A DNA stretch of 64,000 nucleotides from UBA1479 sp038109305 (GTDB lineage Bacteria; Pseudomonadota; Alphaproteobacteria; Rhodospirillales; Casp-alpha2), in NCBI GenBank assembly GCA_038109305.1, contig JAYNIR010000006.1, forward strand, positions 62,001 to 126,000. The letters run 5' to 3'. Positions 37,514 through 44,763 of this stretch are shown piece after piece. The notes below the pieces were generated by a model. It was given only the letters and a program-made list of their open reading frames with translations. It made no database searches and had not been told where the DNA came from. Made by a program: the position numbers and the translations under genes. Each line of letters opens with the position of its first letter. Positions within the stretch are counted from its first letter, which is position 1.

Positions 37514-38047
37514 CTATTTCTTGGTCCCGAGCGTTTCCCGGCGAAGCTGCCGTGCCCGGGTCAGGATGGCGTCTTCGATCCGTACGCCGGTGTTGTCCGG
37601 CACGATGGAGTCGCGCCACTGCCCGGCGGTGTCCTGACGCTGGCTGAACACGGCGACGCGAATGCCATCGGCGCGCAACGTGCGGCCGAGGATATAGACG
37701 TTCAGTTTGAACCGTTCATTCGGCGCCTCGGGCGTCGAATGCCAGTCGGTCAGGACGACGCCGCCGAAGGGGTCGGCCGTGGAAACCGGCATGAAGGCGA
37801 TGGTGTCAAGGGTTGCCCGCCAAAGGAAGCTGTTGACGCCGAGTGCGCCGCCATCGTCGTTTTTGTCCGAACCGCCCAGTAGGCTCAGCCCGCCCTTGCC
37901 TAAAATCGTGTTGCCCGTCGTGGCGCCTTCCTTGGTGGGATCGTATTCATAGTCAGCGGGGCTGAAATCGGAACAGGCCGCGACGGCCAACAGGCCCGTC
38001 AAGACGGAAATCCGTACCAGTGCGTTCAATATTCCGTTGCCTGACAT
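37514..38047 (-). CDS. DUF3576-type lipoprotein
   Basis: 177 residues from the ATG of MSGNGILNALVRISVLTGLLAVAACSDF. The lipobox AVAAC gives Cys25. The mature part has GVNSFLWRATLDTIAFMPVSTADPFGGVVLTDWHS, a pattern of the alphaproteobacterial DUF3576 proteins, which are often found just upstream of leuS. Function unknown; an envelope role is likely. Two perfect tandem copies of a 9-bp unit lie just before the start (38053-38070). Confidence 0.88.
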   Translation of the reverse strand: MSGNGILNALVRISVLTGLLAVAACSDFSPADYEYDPTKEGATTGNTILGKGGLSLLGGSDKNDDGGALGVNSFLWRATLDTIAFMPVSTADPFGGVVLTDWHSTPEAPNERFKLNVYILGRTLRADGIRVAVFSQRQDTAGQWRDSIVPDNTGVRIEDAILTRARQLRRETLGTKK

Positions 38048-38052
38048 AATTA

Positions 38053-38070
38053 CCTGTATTGCCTGTATTG
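38053..38070. repeat. Two perfect 9-bp tandem repeats in the leader of the DUF3576 gene
   Basis: CCTGTATTG occurs twice head to tail (on the minus strand CAATACAGG twice), 6-23 bp upstream of the ATG. The ACAGG end of the nearer unit is where a ribosome-binding site would lie, so unit number could affect spacing or initiation. Confidence 0.7.
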
Positions 38071-38168
38071 CTTTTCGTTCCTGGTTCGGCTGCCGACCGC
38101 GCCGCCAGTGAGCCCCTTCATAGACCAAAATGGTCGCCCGCGCCAAGCGGGGCCTTTCTTAAGCGGGC

Positions 38169-38792
38169 TTAGAGTCCGCGCCGCCGGCCCGCCGGCCTGA
38201 CCGCACTGATCCCGGCGTACCCGGCAGCGCCCGTCATGACGACCCGCCGAAGACGTTCCGGCGTGACGCCGCCAAGTGCCAGAACTCCGCATTCTAAGCG
38301 CCCGGCGGTCCGGGCGAAGGAGATGACGCCAAGCGCCGGGCGGTCCGGATGGCTCGCCGTCGGAAATACGGGTGACAGCAGAACCAGATCCGCGCCGGCG
38401 CGGTCGGCGGCGCGGGCCGCGGCGAAGCCGTGGGCGGCGGCGGTCAAGAGTCCCCGCCACCGGGGGGCGAACCGCGCCGGGCGCCGCACCATCCACGCCG
38501 GCAGATGCAGGCCGTCCGCGCCAAGCCGCCGTGCCAGTCGCCAGTCCCCGGCGACGACGAAAACAAGGCCCAGCCGCATGGCCCGCTCCCGCAGCCGCCG
38601 CCCGAGGCCGGCCCTATCCGGCGCGTCATAGTGGCGAAAGATCACGACCGCGCCCCGGGGCAGGCGGCCGATATCGGCCATGGGGTCCGGAGTCCGCCGG
38701 TCGTCGGTCATGTAGACAATGACCGGATGCCGCCGGCCGCGCCATAGCCGCCGCCGGTTTGCCGCCCCATCGCTGCGTGCTAGACTCCGCAA
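38169..38792 (-). CDS. ThiE-like thiamine phosphate synthase family protein
   Basis: 207 residues. The barrel pattern is recognisable in IVYMTDDRRTPDPMADIGRLPRGAVVIFRHYDAP, LGADGLHLPAWM, AHGFAAARAADRAGADLVLLSPVFPTASHPDRPALG and ALGGVTPERL, all of which echo ThiE/TenI. It lacks a full set of ThiE substrate residues in the first strands, and the family in alphaproteobacteria is often only called ThiE-like. The exact start is uncertain because no clear Shine-Dalgarno is near. It is divergent from the YggS gene. Confidence 0.8.
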   Translation of the reverse strand: MRSLARSDGAANRRRLWRGRRHPVIVYMTDDRRTPDPMADIGRLPRGAVVIFRHYDAPDRAGLGRRLRERAMRLGLVFVVAGDWRLARRLGADGLHLPAWMVRRPARFAPRWRGLLTAAAHGFAAARAADRAGADLVLLSPVFPTASHPDRPALGVISFARTAGRLECGVLALGGVTPERLRRVVMTGAAGYAGISAVRPAGRRRGL

Positions 38793-38826
38793 ATTGCCGT
38801 CTCCGGTAACCTTCGTGGGTCAATCA

Positions 38827-39522
38827 ATGCCTTCTTTAGAAACGGTCCCTGATATCGCGTCAAATCTCGCCGACGTCCAGCGCCGAATCAACGACGCCGC
38901 TCGGGACGCGGGGCGTGATCCCGGGTCGGTCCATCTGGTTGCGGTCGGCAAAACCTTCGGCGCAGAACGAATCGTGCCGGCGATTCAGGCCGCGCAACGG
39001 GTGTTCGGCGAAAACCGCATCCAGGAAACGGAAGACAAATGGCCGGCGCTGCGCGACGCGCACCTGGGCCTGGAGCTTCACCTGATCGGGCCGCTGCAAT
39101 CCAACAAGGTTCGCCGGGCGGTCGAACTGTTCGACGTGATCCAGACCGTCGACCGCGCGAAGCTTGCGCGCCGGATCGCCGACGCGGCGGACGAAGTGGG
39201 GCGGCGCCCCGCCTGTTTTATCCAGGTCAACACCGGTGCCGAATGGCAGAAAGCGGGCGTTCTGCCGGCCGACGCCGACGCGCTGGTCCGCCAGTGCCGC
39301 GACGAATATGGCCTGACCGTTGCGGGCCTGATGTGCATTCCGCCGGTGGACGAAGAACCTTCCCTGCACTTCGCGCTGCTGGGTGACATCGCCCGGCGGA
39401 ACGGCGTTACCGGGCTCAGCATGGGCATGAGCGCGGATTTCGAGGTTGCCGTCGCCTTTGGTGCCACGCACGTCCGCGTGGGATCGGCCATTTTCGGCGC
39501 ACGCACGCCCGCCGCCGGCTGA
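38827..39522 (+). CDS. YggS/PROSC-family PLP homeostasis protein
   Basis: 231 residues from the ATG of MPSLETVPDIASNLADVQRRI. The PLP lysine is K42 in VHLVAVGKTFGAERI. FGENRIQETEDKWPALR, LHLIGPLQSNKVRRAVELFDVIQTVDR and LSMGMSADFEVAVAFGATHVRVGSAIFG are strong family signatures. It binds PLP and buffers vitamin B6 and amino-acid metabolism without a known catalytic reaction. It diverges from the ThiE-like gene and is convergent with the L,D-transpeptidase. Confidence 0.95.
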   Translation: MPSLETVPDIASNLADVQRRINDAARDAGRDPGSVHLVAVGKTFGAERIVPAIQAAQRVFGENRIQETEDKWPALRDAHLGLELHLIGPLQSNKVRRAVELFDVIQTVDRAKLARRIADAADEVGRRPACFIQVNTGAEWQKAGVLPADADALVRQCRDEYGLTVAGLMCIPPVDEEPSLHFALLGDIARRNGVTGLSMGMSADFEVAVAFGATHVRVGSAIFGARTPAAG

Positions 39523-39543
39523 CCGGCGGCCCCTGGATACGGA

Positions 39544-40059
39544 TCAGCCGATTTCCATGGTGTCACCCGCCAGGGCGAATTTCAGAATTTTCAGCAGATC
39601 GTCCCGCCGGACCGCGACGCAGCCCTCCGTCGGCTGGAGTCCCTCGGCGGCCACATGCAGGAAAATCGCGCTGCCGTTGCCCGCTGCGGGCGGCGCGTCG
39701 TTGTGGCCCAGGACAACGACCAGATCGTAAAGCGGATCGTCCCGCCACATGGTCTCGTGACCCCACAGGCTGGGCAGCCGGACCAGCCGGTTGTACGCGG
39801 GGCTCTCCGGGTCGTCGCACCAGCCGAACCCGCGCCCGAGCGGCAATGCGGGGAGCCGCGTTTCGGGGGCGGAAAGACGGTCCGGCCGGTAGAACAGCCG
39901 CCGCATGGGAACCCGGCCCACCGGCGTGCCGCCGTCGCCTTCGCGCTTGTTGCGGACAAGGCCGCTCCGGCCAAGGGCACAGTCAATCGCGCCGCCCGGC
40001 CATGTCAGGCGGCCCCTGTGGCGCGGGCCCGGCTGCGTCTGGGTAACTGTGATCACCAT
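39544..40059 (-). CDS. L,D-transpeptidase-like (YkuD) domain protein
   Basis: 171 residues. The catalytic YkuD pair is visible as H135 in AIFLHVAAEG and C147 in PTEGCVAV, with the preceding LGHND region. The N-terminus has MVITVTQTQP without a signal peptide, so either it acts in the cytosol or is exported by another route; alphaproteobacterial relatives of this small type also lack one. It would remodel peptidoglycan or anchor proteins if periplasmic. Confidence 0.82.
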   Translation of the reverse strand: MVITVTQTQPGPRHRGRLTWPGGAIDCALGRSGLVRNKREGDGGTPVGRVPMRRLFYRPDRLSAPETRLPALPLGRGFGWCDDPESPAYNRLVRLPSLWGHETMWRDDPLYDLVVVLGHNDAPPAAGNGSAIFLHVAAEGLQPTEGCVAVRRDDLLKILKFALAGDTMEIG

Positions 40060-40125
40060 GGCCCGAGACTATAGCGCTCGGCCGCCGATGAAAACGCCGG
40101 ATGCGCGCCGGCGCGTGGCCGGTGA

Positions 40126-41460
40126 TTAGCTCGCGTCCGGGCGCACCGCCAGGTCGGGCCGATATCCCGGTTCGGCATGATGGCGGGCCGCTTGGTACTT
40201 GGCCCAGCCTGCCATCATGTTGTCCTTGAACCAACCGCCCTCGCCGGCGATGGCGCCCGTCTGGCGTTCGCTGCCGGCGCGGCGGTCTTCGCCGGTATCG
40301 CGGGATTCGTTGGCGGGCTGCGCCGCGTGGGCCATCTCGCGGGTCCGGTTGCCGTGGATCCAAGCGAGTTCGATTTCCGCCCACCGGGTCACGCCGGCGG
40401 CATCGGATCGGTCGCGGCGCCAGGCGGCTTCACCTTCGGCCCAGGCGCTGGCCGGGTCGATGCCGTCTGTTCCGGCGGCGACGGGGCCGGCGGACTGTTC
40501 GGCAACTTCGGTGGCGGGTTCGTCGCCCCGGTAAAAGGCCTGCTGACTTTGCGCCCATGCGGCCACGTCATCGGTGGCGGCGGCAACTTGGACCGGAGCC
40601 GGATTGGCGCCGGGCGCGTCGACTCGATAGAAGGCATGTTGCTTGGCCGCCCAGGCGGCGACATCGGCAACTTCCGGTGCGGGTTCGGGCCGGGCCGCGA
40701 CGCGGCGGGCGGCTTCGCCGCCGCCCTGGTAATACGCGGTCTGCGCGCGGGCCCAATCGGTCACGTCAACGGCTTGCTGGGCGACCCAGGCGGCAACGTC
40801 CGCGGTTTCAGAGGCGGTCTCGGTCTGCGCCGCAGTTTGTGCGGCGGCCCGATCGCCGCCCCGGTAATAGGCGTTCTGGGCGCGGGCCCAGGCTATGACG
40901 TCATCGCCCTTGCTGTCCTGCTGACCGGCGCCGCCCTTGTAAAACGCGGTCTGGTCCTGCGCCCAGGCGGTGACGGGATCGACGCCGTCCGTGCCGGCGA
41001 CCGGTGCCGCCGACGCGGTTTTATGGCCTCTCGCAAAGGGCTCCGAGTCATTCCGGAAATGCGCCATGACATGTTGTCCCACGTCCTGGCCGGTACTGTG
41101 TTCGACCGCGACGTTGATCAGCGATGTCGCAAGCCCGATTGGCCCGAGGAACAAGGTGCCGCCAAGCACGCGCGGCGCTGGGTCAAGCTGATCTTCCGTC
41201 AAGTCGCGGTAGACCGTCGAAACCACCGGGATGTGCTGCAGTGGGTTGACGATGTCGATCAGGTCCCAAAAGGTGACCCCGTCGTCGCCGAAGGGCTTGA
41301 ATTCCGTGCCGTCGCCGCCGGCTTCTCGAAGGCCGGCCGGGCCATGGGCGGCGGCGGGGTCCTGGGTTTCGATTTTCTGCGGCGGGAGCTTTACGGGCGC
41401 GCCCGCATTGGGGGCGGAGTGCGCGCGCCAGGGGTTGATCCCTTCACTGGGCAGTGTCAC
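40126..41460 (-). CDS. Unrecognised protein with degenerate tryptophan-centred repeats
   Basis: 444 residues from a GTG giving VTLPSEGINPWRAHS; a longer ATG start at 41601 is possible. I do not recognise a family. Residues about 64-125 hold a hydrophobic, glycine-containing segment starting FWDLIDIVNPLQHIPVVSTVYR. From about 162 to 375 a motif resembling DVxAWAxxQxAFYRGG recurs at least six times, including VTAWAQDQTAFYKGG, VIAWARAQNAYYRGG, VTDWARAQTAYYQGG and VAAWAAKQHAFYR, at spacings of roughly 25-40 residues, with Ala/Glu-rich linkers. No signal peptide is evident. Confidence 0.7.
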   Translation of the reverse strand: MTLPSEGINPWRAHSAPNAGAPVKLPPQKIETQDPAAAHGPAGLREAGGDGTEFKPFGDDGVTFWDLIDIVNPLQHIPVVSTVYRDLTEDQLDPAPRVLGGTLFLGPIGLATSLINVAVEHSTGQDVGQHVMAHFRNDSEPFARGHKTASAAPVAGTDGVDPVTAWAQDQTAFYKGGAGQQDSKGDDVIAWARAQNAYYRGGDRAAAQTAAQTETASETADVAAWVAQQAVDVTDWARAQTAYYQGGGEAARRVAARPEPAPEVADVAAWAAKQHAFYRVDAPGANPAPVQVAAATDDVAAWAQSQQAFYRGDEPATEVAEQSAGPVAAGTDGIDPASAWAEGEAAWRRDRSDAAGVTRWAEIELAWIHGNRTREMAHAAQPANESRDTGEDRRAGSERQTGAIAGEGGWFKDNMMAGWAKYQAARHHAEPGYRPDLAVRPDAS

Positions 41461-41482
41461 GGCAATTTTTCCCGTTCTATCG

Positions 41483-41498
41483 GCCCGGTTTTCCGGGC
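41483..41498. repeat. 16-bp hairpin-forming palindrome upstream of the repeat protein
   Basis: GCCCGG-TTTT-CCGGGC is a perfect inverted repeat 23 bp upstream of the GTG at 41460. If the GTG start is right it lies in the leader; if the ATG at 41601 is right it is inside the coding region. Confidence 0.55.
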
Positions 41499-41682
41499 GT
41501 TGATTGTGAAGGGTATACCGCAAGACCCGCGCCAATTTAACACATTGAAACCAAACGGTAAAATTCATGTGCGGCCGGGCATTAGTTGCCGCGCCCGGCA
41601 AAAATTACCGGTGCGGGGCCGTTAACCCAGCGGGACTCAGGGATGGTTGGGGCGGGATGGTTATCGGCGGCGCCGGGCGGGA

Positions 41683-42861
41683 CTAGAAAAGATGGCCCGC
41701 GCGTTGCGCCTTGGTCCGAAGGTAGGATTCGTTGTGCTTGTTGGATGGGAAGGCGTGGGGCACGCGTTCCGTCACTTCGATCCCGCAGTGGGCGAGCGCG
41801 CGCACTTTTTCGGGATTGTTGGTCAACAGCCGGACCTTGCCGTAGCCCAACATCCGCAGCATCTGCGCCGCCGGCAGGTAAACCCGCTCGTCCGCGTCGA
41901 AGCCCAGTTGTTCGTTGGCGTCGATGGTGTCGAAGCCCATATCCTGTAGCTGATAGGCGCGCAGCTTGTTGACCAGGCCGATGCCGCGGCCTTCCTGGGC
42001 CAGGTACAGCAGAATGCCCGACCCGGCGCGGGCGATTTCCGCCAGCGCGCCCTGCAGCTGATCGCCGCAATCGCACCTGAGGCTGCCCAGCAGATCGCCG
42101 GTGAAACATTCGGAATGGACGCGTGTCAGCATGGGCGCGTCGGCCGCCGGATCGCCGATCACGATGGCCAGATGTTCAAGCGCCCCGTCCGCTGGGCGGA
42201 AGGCATGGACGCGGGCGGGCACGTCGGGCGCCGCCGCCAGGGGGATTCGCGCCTCGCCCACGGGGCGGAGCGTCCGGGCCGCATCGGCGGCATGTCGGAA
42301 GACGTCGCCGGCATCGACGAAAAGCATGTCTTGGCGGCGGCTCCAAAGCGCCAAATCCGGTTGTCCCGTCACCGGCGCGATGACCGCCGCCGGCAGCAGC
42401 CGGGCGATCTTGGCCAGCGCGACGGCCGCGGCCGCGTTGTCGAAGCGGCCAGCCGGCCGCCAGTCCTGTTGCCGGTCCTGAACCGGCCGGGCATCCGCCG
42501 AACAGGCGGTAGCGGCCGGATCGGCCAGCTCATGAATGATTTCCGGCGTCGCGCCGGGGTGGAGCGTCAGCACCATGACATTTGCGCTCGGCGCCGGTAT
42601 ACCAAGGGCGGCGGCGCGCCGGGCCGTCAAGGCGATTTCGAGCACCGCCGCCGTCAGGCCGGCCAGTTCCGCCAGCCGCTCGGCGTCGGCTTGTTCGGCG
42701 CTGATCGCCACGTGGCCGTTGCCGCGCCCGTCGGCGAGGACGACCGGGCGGCCTCGCCGCCATTCGCCCGCGGCGCGGTCGACGACACGCTGTGCCCGGG
42801 GCTCCCGCGTCGCGGGGGCGTCGCGGCGGTCCAACTCGCTTTGTTTACGATCTGTCGTCAT
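41683..42861 (-). CDS. ribA: GTP cyclohydrolase II with a long N-terminal region (RibA)
   Basis: 392 residues. The C-terminal half is a clear RibA: LTRVHSECFTGDLLGSLRCDCGDQL carries the zinc cysteines, ILLYLAQEGRGIGLVNKLRAYQLQDMGFDTIDANEQLGF follows, and the C-terminus has VRLLTNNPEKVRAL. It opens GTP to start riboflavin synthesis. The N-terminal ~190 residues resemble a RibB-like fold but lack an obvious RibB motif, so they may be degenerate. It is divergent from the response regulator. Confidence 0.93.
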   Translation of the reverse strand: MTTDRKQSELDRRDAPATREPRAQRVVDRAAGEWRRGRPVVLADGRGNGHVAISAEQADAERLAELAGLTAAVLEIALTARRAAALGIPAPSANVMVLTLHPGATPEIIHELADPAATACSADARPVQDRQQDWRPAGRFDNAAAAVALAKIARLLPAAVIAPVTGQPDLALWSRRQDMLFVDAGDVFRHAADAARTLRPVGEARIPLAAAPDVPARVHAFRPADGALEHLAIVIGDPAADAPMLTRVHSECFTGDLLGSLRCDCGDQLQGALAEIARAGSGILLYLAQEGRGIGLVNKLRAYQLQDMGFDTIDANEQLGFDADERVYLPAAQMLRMLGYGKVRLLTNNPEKVRALAHCGIEVTERVPHAFPSNKHNESYLRTKAQRAGHLF

Positions 42862-43043
42862 GGGCCCCAGTATACCTCAATCAGAACGCTGCCGAGCCGG
42901 TTTTATCGCCTGGCGGTATGCCGCGGCCCGGGGGACAGGCTCATCCGCCCGTATGCCGTCTTCCAGCAGCTTGCCATTGACCCGGGACATGAAATACGGA
43001 AAATCCCTCTATCCCAAAGCCTGCGGGAGTACCGGGTAGCAGA

Positions 43044-43733
43044 ATGACCGACGGCAAGCAAATCCTCATTGTCGACGACGAACTGGAGTTCCTCGAAACG
43101 CTTTGCGGGCAGCTGCAGCTGCACGAGGAATTTTCCACCACCACCTGTCAGACCGGCGCGGAAGCGCTGAAAGTCGCGAAGGGAGACCGGTACGACGTGA
43201 TCATTCTGGATGTCGGCCTGCCTGATATGGACGGGCGCGAGGTCTGCCGGCTGATGCGCCGCAACGGGGTGTCGTCGCCGATCATCATGTTGACCGGCGC
43301 CGACACCTATGCCGACACGGTTCTGGGCCTTGGAGCCGGCGCCAACGATTACGTCACCAAACCGTTCCGCCTGGGCGTGCTGCTGGCCAGACTCCGGGCC
43401 CACATTCGCCAACACGAACGGTCGGACGACGCCGTGTTCGCCATCGGCCCTTATACTTTCCAGCCCGCCAACAAAACCTTGCTGAACCAGGAAACGGAGA
43501 AGAAAATCCGCCTTACCGACAAGGAAACGGCGTTCCTGAAATTCCTTTACCGGTCGGGCAACCGGGTTGTCGGGCGCGAAGTGCTGCTGGACGAGGTATG
43601 GGGCTACAACGCCGGCGTCACCACCCACACGCTGGAAACCCACGTCTACCGCCTGCGCCAGAAAATCGAACTGGATCCGTCCAATGCCGCCATTCTGGTG
43701 ACCGAACCGGGCGGCTACCGTCTCGTCCCCTAG
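43044..43733 (+). CDS. OmpR-family response regulator, no sensor kinase nearby
   Basis: 229 residues: receiver domain with D11/D12, phospho-acceptor D56 in VIILDVGLPDMDG, T84 and K106 (TKPF), then a winged-helix DNA-binding domain with LTDKETAFLKFLYRSGNRVVGREVLLDEVWGYNAGVTTHTLETHVYRLRQKIE. No histidine kinase is adjacent, so it is an orphan regulator. Targets are unknown. A strong bidirectional terminator follows. Confidence 0.95.
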   Translation: MTDGKQILIVDDELEFLETLCGQLQLHEEFSTTTCQTGAEALKVAKGDRYDVIILDVGLPDMDGREVCRLMRRNGVSSPIIMLTGADTYADTVLGLGAGANDYVTKPFRLGVLLARLRAHIRQHERSDDAVFAIGPYTFQPANKTLLNQETEKKIRLTDKETAFLKFLYRSGNRVVGREVLLDEVWGYNAGVTTHTLETHVYRLRQKIELDPSNAAILVTEPGGYRLVP

Positions 43734-43790
43734 AGGTCTTCATGCCGCACCCTCGCCGCGCGGCGCGTCGTTCGGCTGTTCTTTGTGCGC

Positions 43791-43825
43791 AAAAAAAGCG
43801 CCCGGCGGGGGAGGCCGGGCGCTTT
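43791..43825. terminator. Bidirectional terminator between the response regulator and lolA
   Basis: GCGCCCGGC (43798-43806) and GCCGGGCGC (43814-43822) form a perfect 9-bp stem with a 7-nt loop. Seven As lie to the left and three Ts to the right. On the minus strand it ends in seven Ts, so it is a good terminator for lolA and a fair one for the response regulator gene. Confidence 0.85.
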
Positions 43826-43982
43826 AACTCCGTTTTCCGGAGACGGCGAAACACGAGGGGGGCGCGGGTTTCGCCGGATCAAGACCAATTATCTCGTCTT
43901 ATGACACCATTTTGCTTTAGAGGCCTGAATGCGCCAGAGTTATGTGTGCCGGGCTGACATGCGCCAAACGCATGGCTTTGCC

Positions 43983-44666
43983 TCAATCGCCCGATCGTTG
44001 TTGCTCCGCCTCTTCGAGATGGAACGCCTTATCGTCGATGGTGCCGCCGAAAAACGGGTCGGTCAGCACGATGTCGGTGATGTTGCCCTGCGCGTCCAGG
44101 ACCGACCACTTGCGCAGGCTGAGCGGTTTTTCACGGAAGATCAGGGTCAGCCGCGCGCCGAAGGAGTCCTTGCGGTCGGCGACGGTGATATAGATGTTGC
44201 CGTTTTCGCGGATGACCTCGTGAAACGCGACATTGGCCGGATCGAAGGTGATTTGTTCCCGTAACAGAAACGCCGCCGGCGTGTCCTCGATCGGGATGTG
44301 GCTCAGCTGGTTGATTTCACGATCCAGGTAACTGAGGTGATCGCCCGACGCGACGATCACGACCTTGACCGGCGGTTTGTACTCAATTCGCATTTTCCCA
44401 GGCCGCGACAGAAAAATCCGGCCTTCGGCGAACTCGTTGTTGGACGTTTGCTGAAAAAACGTCGACTGCATGGTGGTGATGCCGTTCAGGTGGTCCTCGA
44501 CCTTTTTCACCAGCTGGCGTTGATCCGCACTCAAGGTGATTTCCCGGTCGGCCCCCTGGGCTTCCGCCGATCCGGCAAGGGCCGCCGGCAACAGGGCCCA
44601 GCCGCAGGCGAGCCCGATCAGGGCGCGGCGGGTCAGATGAACCGGGCGGGGAAAAGTGGCCTTCAT
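43983..44666 (-). CDS. lolA: Outer-membrane lipoprotein carrier LolA
   Basis: 227 residues with a signal peptide (MKATFPRPVHLTRRALIGLACGWALLPAALAGSAEAQ; a twin Arg precedes the hydrophobic core, so Tat export is possible). The mature part has LSADQRQLVKKVEDHLNGITTMQSTFFQQ and GRIFLSRPGKMRIEYKPP, the LolA hydrophobic-cavity strands. It ferries lipoproteins across the periplasm. ftsK begins 98 bp upstream on the same strand, an order common in proteobacteria. Confidence 0.93.
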   Translation of the reverse strand: MKATFPRPVHLTRRALIGLACGWALLPAALAGSAEAQGADREITLSADQRQLVKKVEDHLNGITTMQSTFFQQTSNNEFAEGRIFLSRPGKMRIEYKPPVKVVIVASGDHLSYLDREINQLSHIPIEDTPAAFLLREQITFDPANVAFHEVIRENGNIYITVADRKDSFGARLTLIFREKPLSLRKWSVLDAQGNITDIVLTDPFFGGTIDDKAFHLEEAEQQRSGD

Positions 44667-44763
44667 AACGGTTATTTAGGCCTGTTGGCGGCGCCGGTAA
44701 AGCGGCGGCGCGGAAATACCGGGTCCGACGCCGGTGGTTCGGACAAGGACCCGGTCCGGCGGA

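Noticed and set aside
41683..43043. An FMN riboswitch upstream of ribA
   Set aside because: The 182-bp gap to the response regulator shows no RFN-like conserved core.
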